Assembly (NCBI GenBank): GCA_963682055.1
Contig: OY821746.1
Coordinates: 11,309,992-11,373,991 of the forward strand
Origin: Primula veris
Lineage: Eukaryota; Streptophyta; Magnoliopsida; Ericales; Primulaceae
Reading direction: 5' to 3'
DNA length: 64,000 nt
A program made the position numbers and the translations under genes. The stretch's first letter is position 1, and the number at the start of each line of letters is the position of its first letter. The notes under the pieces were generated by a model. The model saw only the letters and a program-made list of their open reading frames with translations. It was not told the DNA's origin and ran no database searches. Of the stretch, positions 1-12,385 are shown piece by piece.

Positions 1-721
1 CGGAACCAAGAAGTTTAGATAACATGAGTTTAAATTTGATATAATATTTTTCACAATATGGAGGTGCAAAGACGATTATTTTTGAAGATTTCTATTAAAA
101 AACATAGAAAAACGTTAATTAATCGATCATTTTTATCTATAAGCTATGGAGTAAAATATTAAAAGGGACATTAAATTTTCAAAGTGTTTTGTCAAATGAT
201 ATCTATAAGCTATGGAGTAAAATATTAAAAGGGACATTAAATTTTCAAAGTGTTTTGTCAAATGAGATCACCTACTTTATGTAATTTACAAACAAAACAA
301 AATGGTGAAGTTGTGTCTGTCTAACCAAAGTCACCAAACAACATCATATTTATTAAATTAAAAAAAAGGGTAAATTAAAATTAAAACTTCAGTGACTTGC
401 AAGATTATATTGAAAATCATATGGTGGTGAAGTTAAAAGATTATCTCCTTATCCATGGGGTTGTGAGATAAATCATATAATTATAAAAATCAGTACATAA
501 CTATAAAAACCTATATATATATATCTAAAAATAACCCCTTTTAGAAAAGAAAAAAAAAACAATGCACTTCCCCATAATTCATTGAAACAAGACCTCTCTA
601 TGAAGCCGATCCAAACTAATCCCCTCTAGGGTTTTATATATTTTCATATGTATAGTACAAATATTTATATTACATATTTCTATATAAATTTAGAGAGAGA
701 AAGAGAGGAAATTTAGTGATC
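1..721. other. Upstream region of UBC-A, no gene seen
   Basis: No coding region is visible. The stretch is very AT-rich. It holds a 66-bp direct duplication (listed separately). Just before the start codon at 722 there is a purine-rich GAGAGA-type stretch (about 692-708) that would lie in the 5' UTR. TATA-like sequence occurs around 630-645 and 665-685, but the transcription start cannot be fixed by eye. Confidence 0.6.
135..265. repeat. Two-copy 66-bp tandem duplication
   Basis: The segment starting ATCTATAAGCTATGGAG at 135 is repeated directly at 201. The copies are nearly identical over about 65 bases, so the duplication is recent. It lies about 460-590 bp upstream of the UBC-A start codon, within possible promoter range. 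No function is implied by the sequence itself. Confidence 0.9.
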
Positions 722-3700
722 ATGGAGTCACCTGCTTTGTACACATCACAGCAGTCTAAGTAAAATTCTCCATCTCTCTCTTCCTGTTTTTCTTTTTATA
801 CTTTTTTTTTGTTTTTATTTTTATGTATGTATGTATGATTGTATATTTGTATGTGTGTGTGTAATCAATGGGTTTGATCGTTTTTTTTTTTTTTTTACCT
901 ATGTGTCTAAGTAAATAGCTAAAAAGGTTTGATCTTTGCAAGAGGTTAGTAATTTCTGTGATCATGTATCGGCGTATATGTATATGTTTGTATGTGTGTG
1001 TAATCAATGGGTTTGATCATTTTTCTTTTTATATATGTGTCTAAGTAAATAGCTAAAAAGGTTTGGTCTTTGCAAGAGGTTAGTAATTTCTGTGATCACG
1101 AGTATTGGCGTATATATATATGTATGCTACTCCCTCCGTCCCAAATTTTTGGGGCTATAAGAAACTACGTGCAATTTTGACCAACAAATAACTCATATCT
1201 ATGTTGTCGAAATAGAACTTTTCAAAAGTTAATTACATAGTTCAAATGTTAAATTATATGAACAAATTTTAAAAATTTACATTTCGACAATTTAAAGACG
1301 AGATATTTGCCAGTCAAAGTTGCACGTAGATACATAGAGCCCCAATATTTTGGGACGGAGGGAGTAGTACAGGCACACGTTGTGTGCCCTGCCCAGTTAT
1401 TGGGTGTTTTTTTAAAAAAATAAATAAATTTAAATAGTTAGTTCTTGGCAGTTTTTTTTTCTTCAAATTTTAAAAGTATTTTCGAAATTTCACATATGTG
1501 GGTAATTATTAAAAGTTTTGGGGTTTTTTTTCTAAAAAAGTGGAGCACTTTGGCAGCCTCAAAAGTAACTGTTTTTTTCTGGGTCGGCTTATTATAATAG
1601 AATAGATATATGTTTATATGTGTGTGTAATCAATGGGTTTGATCGGCGTGTATATTTTTCTTATCTGTGTGTCTAAGTAAATAGCTAAAAAGCTACGATC
1701 TTTGTAAGAAGTTAGTCATTTTCATGATCACGAGTCTTGGCATGTATATATATATTTTTGTGTGTGTAATTTATGGGTTTGATCGGTGGGTATATTTTTC
1801 TTATCTGTGTGTCTAAATTAATTGTTTGTCTAAATAAATACAGTAGCTAAAAAGGTATGATCTTTGGAAGAAGTTAGTCATGTTTCTGTGATCACGAGTC
1901 TTTGCATGTATATATATGTATGTATGTGTGTGTAATCAATGGATTTGATCGGTGTGTATATTTTTTATTTATTTACGTGTCTTAAGTAAATAGCTAAAAA
2001 GCTACGGTCTTTAAGAAGTTAGTCATTTTCATGATCACGATTATTGGCGTGTATATATATGTTTATATGTGTTTGTAATCAACGGGTGTGATCGGTGGGT
2101 ATATTTGTATCTATGTGTGTAATTAGAAAGCTAAAAAGCTATGATCTTTGCAATAATTTAGTCATTTTCGTGATCACGAAAGCTAAAAATCTAATTTTCT
2201 TTGCAAGGAATGAGTCATTTTTGTGATCATGTGTATTGACTTATAGGTTAATCCTTATTTAACTGTTAGACTAACAGCTACTTTAAAAGCTGCTCCTTAA
2301 CATGTTTGTTTATATAAGCTAGATTGAGTAAAACTTCTAAACTAACTTGTGTTTTAAGCTTAATTGTATCTGGGCGAAAAGCCCCGTGAAATTTTTATAT
2401 ATATGTATATATATATATATATTTTTCTCAGTACAATGTTTAATTTATATTTTGTTCGTATTCAATGGGCTTGATCGGTGCCCCCATGAAAGGTTTATTC
2501 CTGTGATTATGTGTATTGACATATGGAAAAGTATGTATTTGTGTGTAATCAATGTGAATTGATTTTGTGATCATGAATCTGAATGTACACGTGTATGCAT
2601 TTTTCACCGGTCTTCATCTGTGCGAGGAAAGGTTTTATTCATGTGATTTTGTGCATAAATTTATGTTTGTAATCAATGGAGTTAGATCGGTGCAGAAAAG
2701 GGTTGTTTTTGTGATTATGCTAATGAATGTCTACATGAATGTATGTGTGAATTGTGCTTAACGATTTTTGATCCATGCAAAAAAACGTTATTTTAAGATT
2801 ATCTGTAACAAATGTGCTGATGTATATGCATGTATGTGTGTAATGTGATCAACAGGGTGTAATTTATACAAGAATAGAATTACCTCTGTGATTATGAACA
2901 AAAATGTATTTTCTTGATATGCATGTAGTCATTGATTTTGATTGGTACAGGAAAAGGGTTTTCCATGGAAGTAGCTCCTCTTGTATGGACCCTGATGTTG
3001 TTGAAATTTCTCCACCAACGAACTGGAGTTCAAATTCTAAATTGAAAAGAAAGCAGGTAGTTTTCGAGTCTTCTGTGCTTTATTTTGGTTTTCTATTGTA
3101 ATTGTGAGTTGATTGTATAGAAATAATGAATAAATGGAAGAACCGGAACCAAGTTGTAGAAAAAATACCGAGTGAATTATTGATTTAATAGAAGCAAGAA
3201 CATTTGGTTCTCAGTAGTATTGCTTCTTTTCATCCTAATCATACTTTGTGATTGGTTTTTGAATGACGTGGAAGATTTTTATAGTGGCAATATGTACCAA
3301 CTGGTTGAAACTGAATAAAGTCTGCTCTGTAATTTTCACAGCAAACCATTTAATTATCGAAGTTACTGTTTTGTTGTTTTGATTGAACGTTTTGTCATGC
3401 TTGTGAGGAATAGTGTTAAGGAAGAAGACATGCAGGTAATGCAGATAAGCTGTTTGACAACTCTATTTGGTGAAATGAAAATATTTGGCTATCAAACATA
3501 TTGTACTTTGACATTCTGGCCTACTCTGTTAATTGCGTTCCTTTTCGACTCTGTAGAGAAGATTGAATGCAGGTTTGTGGCTGAACAGAATTGAGATGTG
3601 TTAGAACTAATTCATCTTGTTATTTTTTTATTCTATTGTGGTATTTATGTTACTTTTTAGTCAAATCAAGGACCATTAGATAACTTTTAATTAAAGTAAA

Positions 3701-6700
3701 TTATATTTTATAGGGTGAAGGGATTCCTACCACTACACTTTTACTCCATACAATTCTACTAAATTTCTTCCTTTTTCCTTTTTTGGTTCGATCAGTTGAT
3801 GTTACATGTTATTAATTTAACAATTCATTGTCAAATTAAGAATTGAGAAATTTCCATAAATTGCAAAGTTACCTTTCTAATTAAACTGTTGATCTGGTAG
3901 GGCAACTTAGTAACGTACAAACCAAAAACTGGATTGTCTTTCCGTACTGTAGCTATTTACTAGTTGGACTACAAACCAACTCATGCTCACCATAAAGATT
4001 AGACGAGTCAAATTTTGATGAATGTATACCTTGTTTATTGTATCGCAAAATATGACATTGGTTATTAATTTATAAAAAGAGTGATTGAGAAATTAATAAT
4101 CTTTCTGTACGCTTCATAGGCGTTTTGAAAAGGAGTATTACTTTCTTGTAATGGTTTATCCTCTGTCCCAAATTCTTAACATAAAAAACCAGTAGTCAAG
4201 GGCTATGGAGGACACAGAGATATATAAGTATGAGGTCATGCGATACGGATGATGAAGTATGCCATGTATAATACATTACGCCTTGAATACAGCAAAAAAT
4301 ATTTTCTATTTTTGTATATGTAAAAAAACTAATTTAAATTGTAAGTTCTTGCTGGTGCATACGAAGGAGCTGCAAAACACACACACACACACACACACCA
4401 TAGTATCCCTGACTCCATGTTGAAGAAAACATATGTTGTGGGCGTTTTGTTGTCATTGTACTTATACAAGTATTAAATACAACTGGACCCCTTTTTCCCT
4501 ATAAAATAACATGTTCACTCAGTTTTTTTTTTCAAATATTTAAATCCGTTCCATCCATATACGTTCCTTTATTCTTCCCGAATCCAATCCATATCCAAGC
4601 AGAAAGTATATGATACTTCAAAATCAGTGTCAATCCATATAGATAAAGAAGGGGATAGGATAAAAAGGGGGGTGGGGGGAGTATGCTGTAGCTACACCTT
4701 GCACGGGTGCGTAGTTGAGAAAGATGCCAGGCTCTCAAAGATCAGTAATTTTTTGGGGGGCTTTTGACATGTTTTACTAGTACGTGCTGAATTGAATTCC
4801 TTGCAGGTTAAACCTCATGAAGTAATTAATATTGAAGATGATCCTGATGGTATCGTGATCATTGACAATGAACATGACTTCAGTTACAAAGGCAAGGTAA
4901 TGAAAATGGCAGGATTCTTACTTAGCAATTACGTAATTATTCGTTTTTGTAAAAAAGAAGATTCAGTCAGGAGTCTGAACATTAAATTTTTTTCTTCCCT
5001 TATTTCAGCAATCAGCCAACATGTCTTTCAACAATATGACTACGTCCAAATCAACTGGTGGGTTCCTTGGCAGTGGATTTTCTGAACATGACTTTTTATC
5101 TGACGATGCTTTTATGGATTTATTTAACGATGGTTCGGTATTTGACGACGATTATTCGTTCCTACAAGGCAAATTTGATAATATAGGCATTCCAACCAAC
5201 ATTGAAGCTCCTATTCGTTCAATTATCGATCTTGAAAAGAATGAAAAAAAGGCAGGTCATGTTTCTAGTTCAAATTATCACTTTTCCCATGGTCAGTTAA
5301 ATTCCGAGGGGAAAAGTAGGATTTTTCCGAGCAGTTCAAGCTGGCAGGCTCAATCAAAATTTCCAGTGTCTAATTTAAATAATTATAAGTCAAAATCCCC
5401 AGTCATTTCACATAATTTGAGTTCTAATATGAAACACTATGCTTCTAAAGCACTATCAAAGTTTCATTCGAGCCCTCAAGTATCTTCCAGCATTAAGAAA
5501 AAACCCTTCAACCTTGGGGCATCTAATAGTGTTACGCCACTAAAAGCACAAATGGGTAATTTTCCATTTCCCCAGTCGCCTTTTGCTGGTGGTGAGATCT
5601 TTCAAAGTTCATTTAATGTGGGGAATTTTGGCATCAATGCACAAGTACATCCAGCTGTAGGTTCGACTCAACGATCAGGGTCATCATTTTGCCCCAAGAC
5701 ACTTGGAACCTATGACGAGATTATGGAAAATTTTCAAATATTTAAACATTTTGATACTGTTGAAGATTATTCTGACCATCATTATGCTACAAAAGGTTCT
5801 TCAGTAACGCAGGTAGCTACAATTAGAATAAATGTTAACTTTACTCCACGTATGAATATGGTTATTGTTGGTTTTTCCTGTAGAGGATTGTCTAAAGTTT
5901 AGATTTCTTTTATAGCAACCGAACCAGTGGGCAAAGAGAATACAAAAGGAGTGGAAGATTCTGGAGAATGATCTGCCAGGTAATTTTTCTTGTAATTTTT
6001 AAGTTACCAGTTGCCTGATTACTTATGTTTGGGCGAGCTCTGTTACTCATAAAGTATAAATTTAAGATGTTCTGTTGAGTTCCATTTAGCTGTTTTATTA
6101 TATCTATCAGTCTTCACCCTCCTTTTGAATATTGTAAACTGTAAATAACCCTCATCTACTTCCGTCACTTACAATTGAATCCCCATGTTCCATATCTATT
6201 TTGCTTTCAAGTTTTCAACCTTCATATCCAACTTTAAATTGACATAACTCTTCGCTCGGTCGGCCATTTGTCGGGATTTAAAGAATTTCTTTACGAAGAG
6301 TGTCTGCTTTTTTACGTTTACATATATCTTACATGCATAGATAGTAGATACAAAGTTGAAAGTACACAGGCCAAAACGGCAATAATCCAAACGAACCGCC
6401 GGACATAAAATCACAGAGTTATACCATTTTCAAATTGATGTTTGCAAAAGTTAGACGGTTCATGTTTTGTTTTAATCAGAAAACATCCATAATACCTAGG
6501 GGTTATTCTGTATTACTCTTTTGTATAAGATACCTCATCCATGTTTTTGTTTAACTATACTTGAGCAGATACAATATTCGTTAGGGTTTACGAATCCAGG
6601 ATGGACCTTTTAAGGGCTGTTATTGTTGGAGCACAAGGGACTCCTTATCACGATGGGCTTTTTTTCTTTGACATTTTCTTTCCTAGCGGTTATCCTTCTG

Positions 6701-8001
6701 TCCCACCGGTATGTGTTCAATTCATATGTCTTATTACTTTTATGATATTCCGGTCCTAACAGTTATGCAACTTTTTGTATTAGCATGTATACTACCATTC
6801 CGGTGGTCTTCGTATCAATCCCAATTTATACCATTGTGGAAAAGTATGCCTGAGCCTATTGAATACTTGGAGCGGTTCAGGAAACGAAAAATGGATCAAG
6901 AACAAATCTACGATGCTACAAGTGTTGGTGTCTATACAAGCGTTGATTTTGAATGAAAAACCCTACTTTAATGAACCTGGTTTTGCCGGATCTGCTGGTT
7001 CTGTAGCTGGGGAACTTAGCTCCCAAAATTACAGTGAAAACACGTTTAATTTATCATTGAAGACAATGGTTTACACAATGAGAAAGCCGCCAAAGGTATA
7101 AAGTGTTGATTCCATAGTTAACTACACCTAGTTGAATTTACTTACCCCAGGTCCCCAGAGGTAAAAAAGTTAAATTAAGTTTTTGGGGGCATTTCTGTTT
7201 TGGATGAATTATTAACCTAATAGGGTGCTTTATCTTAACTTCCTCCCCCACTGAAAATATAACTTTGAGTACAACCAGTTGACACCTTTATCTAAAATGT
7301 GAGTTGCTAATATTGTTTTGTCTTTTACGTTACCATGACGAAAACATTCTGCCAAACACATGATAAACCACAAATTTACATTGTTACCTCAAGGTTCGGT
7401 AACTTGTCCTAATTTTATTTGTGGTTGTTCAATTGAGTTGACCCTTGACGATGTGCTTTTCGAACAATAGCACCCAATATTGAGCCTCTGGTTGGGATTT
7501 TTTTGTTAGGTATTTTCTAAATCTTCTCGAGTGGCCGTTTTTTGCTTTGTAAAGGTCTCTGAAATTCAAGTTCCCTCATAGCCAATGCATGTAATTTCAA
7601 GCTTTCCCCTCATTTTGTGAAGTTTTTACCCCGCATTGAACACACATAGTGGCATTCATCTCTCCAGAAGTCTAATTCTTTCTGTCTTCTCCTTTCAGCA
7701 CTTCGAACAATTTGTTGTCGGGCATTTCTGCAAGTATGCTCAAGATATCTTGGGTGCCTATAAAGTCTATATAGAGGAGGGCATTGAACCGGGGTCTGCC
7801 ACGAAAGGTGAAGCTAAAAGTGTACAAAGAGCTGTTAAGAAGTGCTCTTCATCATTCAAGGTTAACGTGGCAAGTCATATCAGTATGCTTGTCCAAGCAT
7901 TTATTCAGATAGGAGCGAAGGACTGCGATAAGTTTTTCTCTCTTGCGCAAACGGCTGGTGCCCCGGTACCCTTTTCTCTTCCACCTACGTACAACTTTTG
8001 A
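722..8001 (+). CDS. UBC25-like: Ubiquitin-conjugating enzyme E2, PHO2 family (UBC-A)
   Basis: Spliced model: 722-759, 2951-3056, 4807-4896, 5009-5812, 5916-5979, 6569-6708, 6784-7095, 7699-8001; 618 codons plus stop. All junctions are GT-AG and keep frame. The product is a large E2 that should receive activated ubiquitin on a cysteine and pass it to substrates. The N-terminal two thirds (about residues 1-345) is low-complexity, Ser/Asn-rich and acidic, with KKRV and KRK basic patches. The UBC fold begins near residue 347 (QWAKRIQKEWKIL). It contains GTPYHDGLFFFD and the family's extended active-site segment GLRINPNLYHCGKVCLSLLN, where the Cys of GKVCLSLL (about C436) is the expected catalytic residue. 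This segment, in place of a classical HPN motif, is typical of the UBC23-26/UBE2O/BIRC6 type. It is tandem with UBC-B at 12386. UBC25 and UBC26 cannot be told apart by eye. The first ATG after the GA-rich leader was taken as start because the paralog begins the same way (MES). Confidence 0.9.
855..2860. repeat. Diverged tandem array filling UBC-A intron 1
   Basis: A unit of about 140-165 bp recurs through intron 1. It is marked by TAATCAATGGGTTTGATC, seen at 862, 1001, 1627, 1767 (variant), 1933 and 2076 (variant), with weaker forms near 2458, 2538, 2670 and 2840. Between these, TGTCTAAGTAAATAGCTAAA and TGTGATCACGAGT recur in fixed order. A Stowaway element splits the array at 1130-1364. The same intron in UBC-B is only 89 bp, so the expansion is specific to this copy. 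Confidence 0.85.
1130..1364. mobile_element. Stowaway-type MITE (Tc1/mariner)
   Basis: The element begins CTCCCTCCGTCCCAAA and ends in the inverted form TTTTGGGACGGAGGGAG, flanked by TA on both sides (1128-1129 and 1365-1366). The two halves pair along almost their whole length, including a shared CTACGTGCAA. Length is 235 bp, usual for Stowaway. It carries no coding capacity and sits in UBC-A intron 1. Confidence 0.95.
4376..4398. repeat. (AC)n microsatellite in UBC-A intron 2
   Basis: A plain run of alternating A and C, about 11 units long, in intron 2 of UBC-A. Confidence 0.9.
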
Positions 8002-8876
8002 ACCCGATGGAAGGGGAAATATTTTTTTTGGAAAAAGTTGCTAGTCAAATTTAGGAATGGTGGTATATGTTTTCATGGGCTATGTACATAGACGTGGTAT
8101 TTATGCTGGTCTAAAGTTTTAGCTTTAGCTAATTTCTTATATAGCTCCCAAAAGAAGTAAGAATTCTTCTTGGATGGCAGTATTTAGAGTTGGTTTAGTT
8201 TATGTTAGCTGCTGATATGAAGTATGAGGCGTTTGACACTCATTTGATCGCTTCGACTCGAGGTTCTTTTCAGTACACCTACTTATATGTTTTGGGGATT
8301 TTAGGAGTTACATCTTTTGTTCTGGTTTCCTTGCAGAAAAGAATGAAAAACAGTATCTTTTGTTATTTCTGTTGTCTTTTGACCATTGTGTGACTTAATC
8401 GTTTACTATTACCAGAAGCCCAAGGTACCTTCACACAGCATTTCTTTACGATGCCTACCCAAGCATGCTTCATTCTAGATGGTTTTGATGTATATTCTGC
8501 AGGGTGATAGGCAGCTTGATGTCTTTTCTATTTTGGGTCTGCTCAGAAGAGCTTTATCGAATAACCTATGGTATAAGAAGAACAACTGTTTTTTTCATGC
8601 TTTATGGACGTTCATTAACATTACAAAATGTAGAATTTCTCTATTTGGGGACGGGACGTCCCTTTAGAAGGTGAGATGTCGCACAAGATTTAATGATTTA
8701 TGCAACTTATCGTTCGTATATAAGCGCTTTACATCATAATAGTGAGCTCAAATGTGTTTTATTAGAAATATACAAGTATTCAAAGGTACAGGGAGCATCT
8801 CTTTTCTTTTTCTATCCATCTTTTTGCATCTTTTTCTATCCATCTTTTTCTATACATATTGTTTTACAACCAGATA

Positions 8877-9109
8877 CTCCCTCCGTCCCATTTAATTGTC
8901 CACTATGAAACTACGTGCAATTTTAACCCGCTTATAACTTGTATTAAAATTGTCGAAATGATTTTTTTTTAAATCTAATAATAAAATTTTACATTTGAAC
9001 TATATGATTAACTTTTGAAAATTTTCATTCTAACAATTTTGGTACAAGTTCTTTACCGGTCAAAATTGCACGTAATTCGTAGTGGACAATTAAATAGAAG
9101 TGGAGGGAG
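8877..9109. mobile_element. Stowaway-type MITE
   Basis: The left end reads CTCCCTCCGTCCCATTTAAT after TA (8875-8876). The right end reads ATTAAATAGAAGTGGAGGGAG, an imperfect inverted copy. Internal GAAACTACGTGCAATTTTAA is shared with the element at 1130, so both belong to one family. The right flank is TT rather than TA, suggesting later mutation. Confidence 0.9.
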
Positions 9110-9762
9110 TTGTAGAAAATGTAAGACGTACCAAATTATTGGTGTACATTGCGAGGTGACAAATGTGGTAAATACAATACTTCCTTTTAAAGCGTCTCTT
9201 CACCTCAGTATTATGCAACTTATTTAGTCTGTAGTATACATGACTCGTTTGGTTGGTCCGTATTATGAGCGGGATTAAGAAGCAAATCCGATAAATAATT
9301 ACATCCGGATTGAACTAAATCTAATACCACTTCATGTATGGCACCACAAAAATGCATGTATTTTGCATCGTATGTTTCCGGACCGGAATCGGTTAATAAA
9401 TTATGTGATTTGCCAAATACATCAGTTTTGGGGTCCATTTGACTACTAATCCAATCTCAAACTCCAAATGATGCTATCGAACAAGTCCATTGTCGTCATT
9501 CAAATTATTGGCAAAAATAGTTCGACTAATCCCTCTCAGTCTACCTTAATCACCACCTAATCCACTAGGCGACTAAACTTTGCATACTGTGAGTCCACAT
9601 CTCAATATAAAACATTGATTTTCGGTATGCAATGACCTTTACTTTTGGTGTAATCTGATTGGTCTCAACTTATTGAACCAACCATCTTTATTATTTCCGG
9701 AATGTTTATGATATGAAATAGTATGTATTTTAAAGTATACAATACAACAGTACTAACCAGTA

Positions 9763-9870
9763 CTCCATCCGTTTCACTTTATAAGTCCTATGTGAAACAA
9801 CGTGCAACTTTGACCGGGTTTGAACATGTAACTAAGTTGCCGAAATGAAAATTTAAATTTTTTTTATAAC
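9763..9870. mobile_element. Partial Stowaway-like MITE, left end only
   Basis: CTCCATCCGTTTCACTTTATA after a TA, followed by the family's internal AACGTGCAACTTTGACC. No matching right end was found before about 9950, so the element appears truncated or eroded. Confidence 0.65.
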
Positions 9871-10087
9871 GTAATAATTTGGATAGAATTTATTTAAGGA
9901 TGAAAAGTTTAGGCGTGGTTTTTGTAGAGTAGCAAATGTGGGGGACGAGGTGAGTATATATATATATCAGAGAGATAATAAATGGAAGGAAAATCAAAAG
10001 AAAAATAACCCGCCAGCTCCAACTAAGTTATACTATGTTACTTCTTCCTATTTTTTTTTTAATATTTTTTTTAATTTGGTAAAACCC

Positions 10088-10090
<3 letters not shown>

Positions 10091-10121
<31 letters not shown>
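10091..10121. repeat. (CT)n microsatellite
   Basis: A run of about 15 CT units. CT tracts are common in plant 5' leaders, and this one is followed by a TATATA-type stretch, but no nearby coding start uses it. It lies 2.3 kb upstream of the UBC-B start. Confidence 0.9.
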
Positions 10122-10124
<3 letters not shown>

Positions 10125-12385
10125 TATATATGGACGATTTAATCGAAAACCTAACTTTGTCTCCGATTACGAGTTTCATTTTTTATCCTGGATTTTCACT
10201 TATTATTTCTTCTCTCTCTAAAATACACTTTGCTTAGATCATCGTTGTGTTCCAAGTTCATTACTCCTTTAAAATAAGGTATTTATTAAATTCTCTCTCT
10301 TTCTTTATCGCTATCTCTTCTTGCTATTATTAGGAGTATTACTTTGTGTGGTGTGTATATACATACATATATCTATATATCTATATATCTATGTACCGTG
10401 TATTCGTGTTGTGATTACGTATTACTATTTGGTTTTCGATTTAAAGAAACAATTTTAACAGTTTTATTTTAATTTAAAGTTATTTGAGGAAGTACTGGGA
10501 TCAGTTGAAAAGGGACTACAATACCTTGCATGATTATAATAATAAATAATTTTGTTTCCACCGTAAACCTTAACAAAATATTACCAGCTTTAGACTTTCA
10601 GCACCCATATATGTGCAAAATTTATCCTCTTCGGTTTAGAAAATCTATGTTCCGCCACTACAAAAAAGTACTTATACCTTCGAATGTTTATAATTTAAGA
10701 AAAATGATTCTATGTGCTAAAACAAATGAGAAAAATCTCATTTGCTATTACTAAACCCTAAGTTGGTAGCTAGAGAACGAGCAACTTCCAGAAAAATCAG
10801 GGAATAGGTTAAAGAGGCTGGAATAAATAAGATATTTGATTAGTTACCCAATGTGTTCAAATGAGCCATGGAAGAACATTACCGACTCAACATGAAAAAT
10901 AAATGGAAGTAAATAATTGGATGTGCTTGAAGTTATCTAGTTCAACATTATAGTTTTAGTAATAAGTAATAACCTATAGTTTAAAATAATATTTCGCAGC
11001 TCGAGACAAGTTTCAGTTACTGTACTGTGAATGTGATATTTTTCATCCATTTCATATTCTTATTGCCATACTCGAAATTAAAACTTAGAAAGGGTACATC
11101 AATTACGGCACGTTATATGTGTTATTTTCTAAACTTTCTTCTTAGGAGTAGTGCATTATCATTTGTTGCATCTAGTTGATGTTTTGAAACATATATGTTT
11201 TACTAGAAAGTAGCACTGATCTTTGTGGTCAAGTAGACAAAGACGATCATTTATAAAAAATCTCAACATGGAATCCTAAACCAACAATACGGAACTAAGG
11301 GAATATGCTTTTTAGACTAGTTAGTTTCTGCGGTTATTGTGTTTACAGGTTAGGTAGGTGACGCCATACGAATTTAGTATTCTTTAGTTAAATCCCTGCT
11401 TTCCTTTACTGCCTACATTGACTCAGATATAGATGACATGTTACATTTTGTTCGATATTGCATTGGTCTGAAAACTTTTGAATTGCATTGGTCTCATCGT
11501 TTGAAGCTAAAACATTGTATGCTTATTTTATCTTTAGACCAAGCAGTTATAAATATCAGAATTTGTCGATGCCCTGTTAGCATGGGTGTCCTTTTGAGTT
11601 AAACAAAGATACTTGGGAAGCCTGATTTGGTTCTATATCTCGAGTTTTTTTAAAAAAAATTTAGCTTAAAGCTGAAATCATCTATGCTTGCTAGTTATAT
11701 GAAGAAATATAAAAAGTAATGATTCTCGAGAACTGCAGAATTTGTATTAAGCTCAAGTGCAGCAGTTTTGCCTTAAGCGTTTATAATGATAAATATGCGT
11801 AAACTATGAAGTTACTAAGCTTGTCAAGATAAAATATCTGCTTGCAAGAGTTTAGACCAGATTTTTCTTTTTGGAGAATTAATTCTTTCGTGAATATTAT
11901 TTTTAGATTTTAAATCTTAATGCCATGTGATTTCCTATTTCAATGTACTGTTACTAATCACATTACCCTTATTGTTTACACCGTGAATTAAGCTGGTTTA
12001 AGCAGGTGAATTTAGCACACTCTTTTAAGTTTTAACACAACTACAAACGGAAATGCTCAGGACGACCACCGTCTTTACAAATATCCAATGTTAATTGTCT
12101 ATATTTAATTTGCAACCACATACTGGTCCCTAGATTGTTAAAAATGGAAAATTGCAACATTGACTAACTATCCTTAAACATAAGGGGGTTAACTTGTAAA
12201 TTACTGAGGGAAAGAAGGTGACGCGAAAGGTTCTATCTCATTAGGAAGATTATCTAAATCTGATTTCTCTATAAATATCACAAATCTGGTGAAATACACA
12301 ACATTTACCCTATCTAGAACACAATCTTCTAAGTGACGGCGATTGAGATTGTGCCCTACGGTTTACGAACAGAGATCTTACCATC

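Larger units (their letters stand above)
8002..12385. other. Spacer between UBC-A and UBC-B
   Basis: No gene is supported. It holds the UBC-A 3' region, a Stowaway MITE (8877-9109), a possible MITE remnant at about 9240-9600 with the GTTTGGTTGG motif common at plant MITE ends, a second partial Stowaway (from 9763), and a CT microsatellite at 10091-10121 followed by TATATA-rich sequence. The CT tract could mark an upstream leader of UBC-B joined by a 5' UTR intron, but I see no proof. From 10450 to 12350 the sequence is AT-rich without recognisable features. Confidence 0.5.

Noticed and set aside
756..1007. 83-codon minus-strand frame rich in His, Thr, Tyr and Lys
   Set aside because: It is a translation of the TGTATG-type tandem array in UBC-A intron 1.
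10091..10400. A separate gene between the two UBC genes, suggested by the CT tract and a 99-codon frame
   Set aside because: The frame is low-complexity with a run of Ser-Leu encoded by the CT repeat and no domain. A UBC-B leader is more likely.
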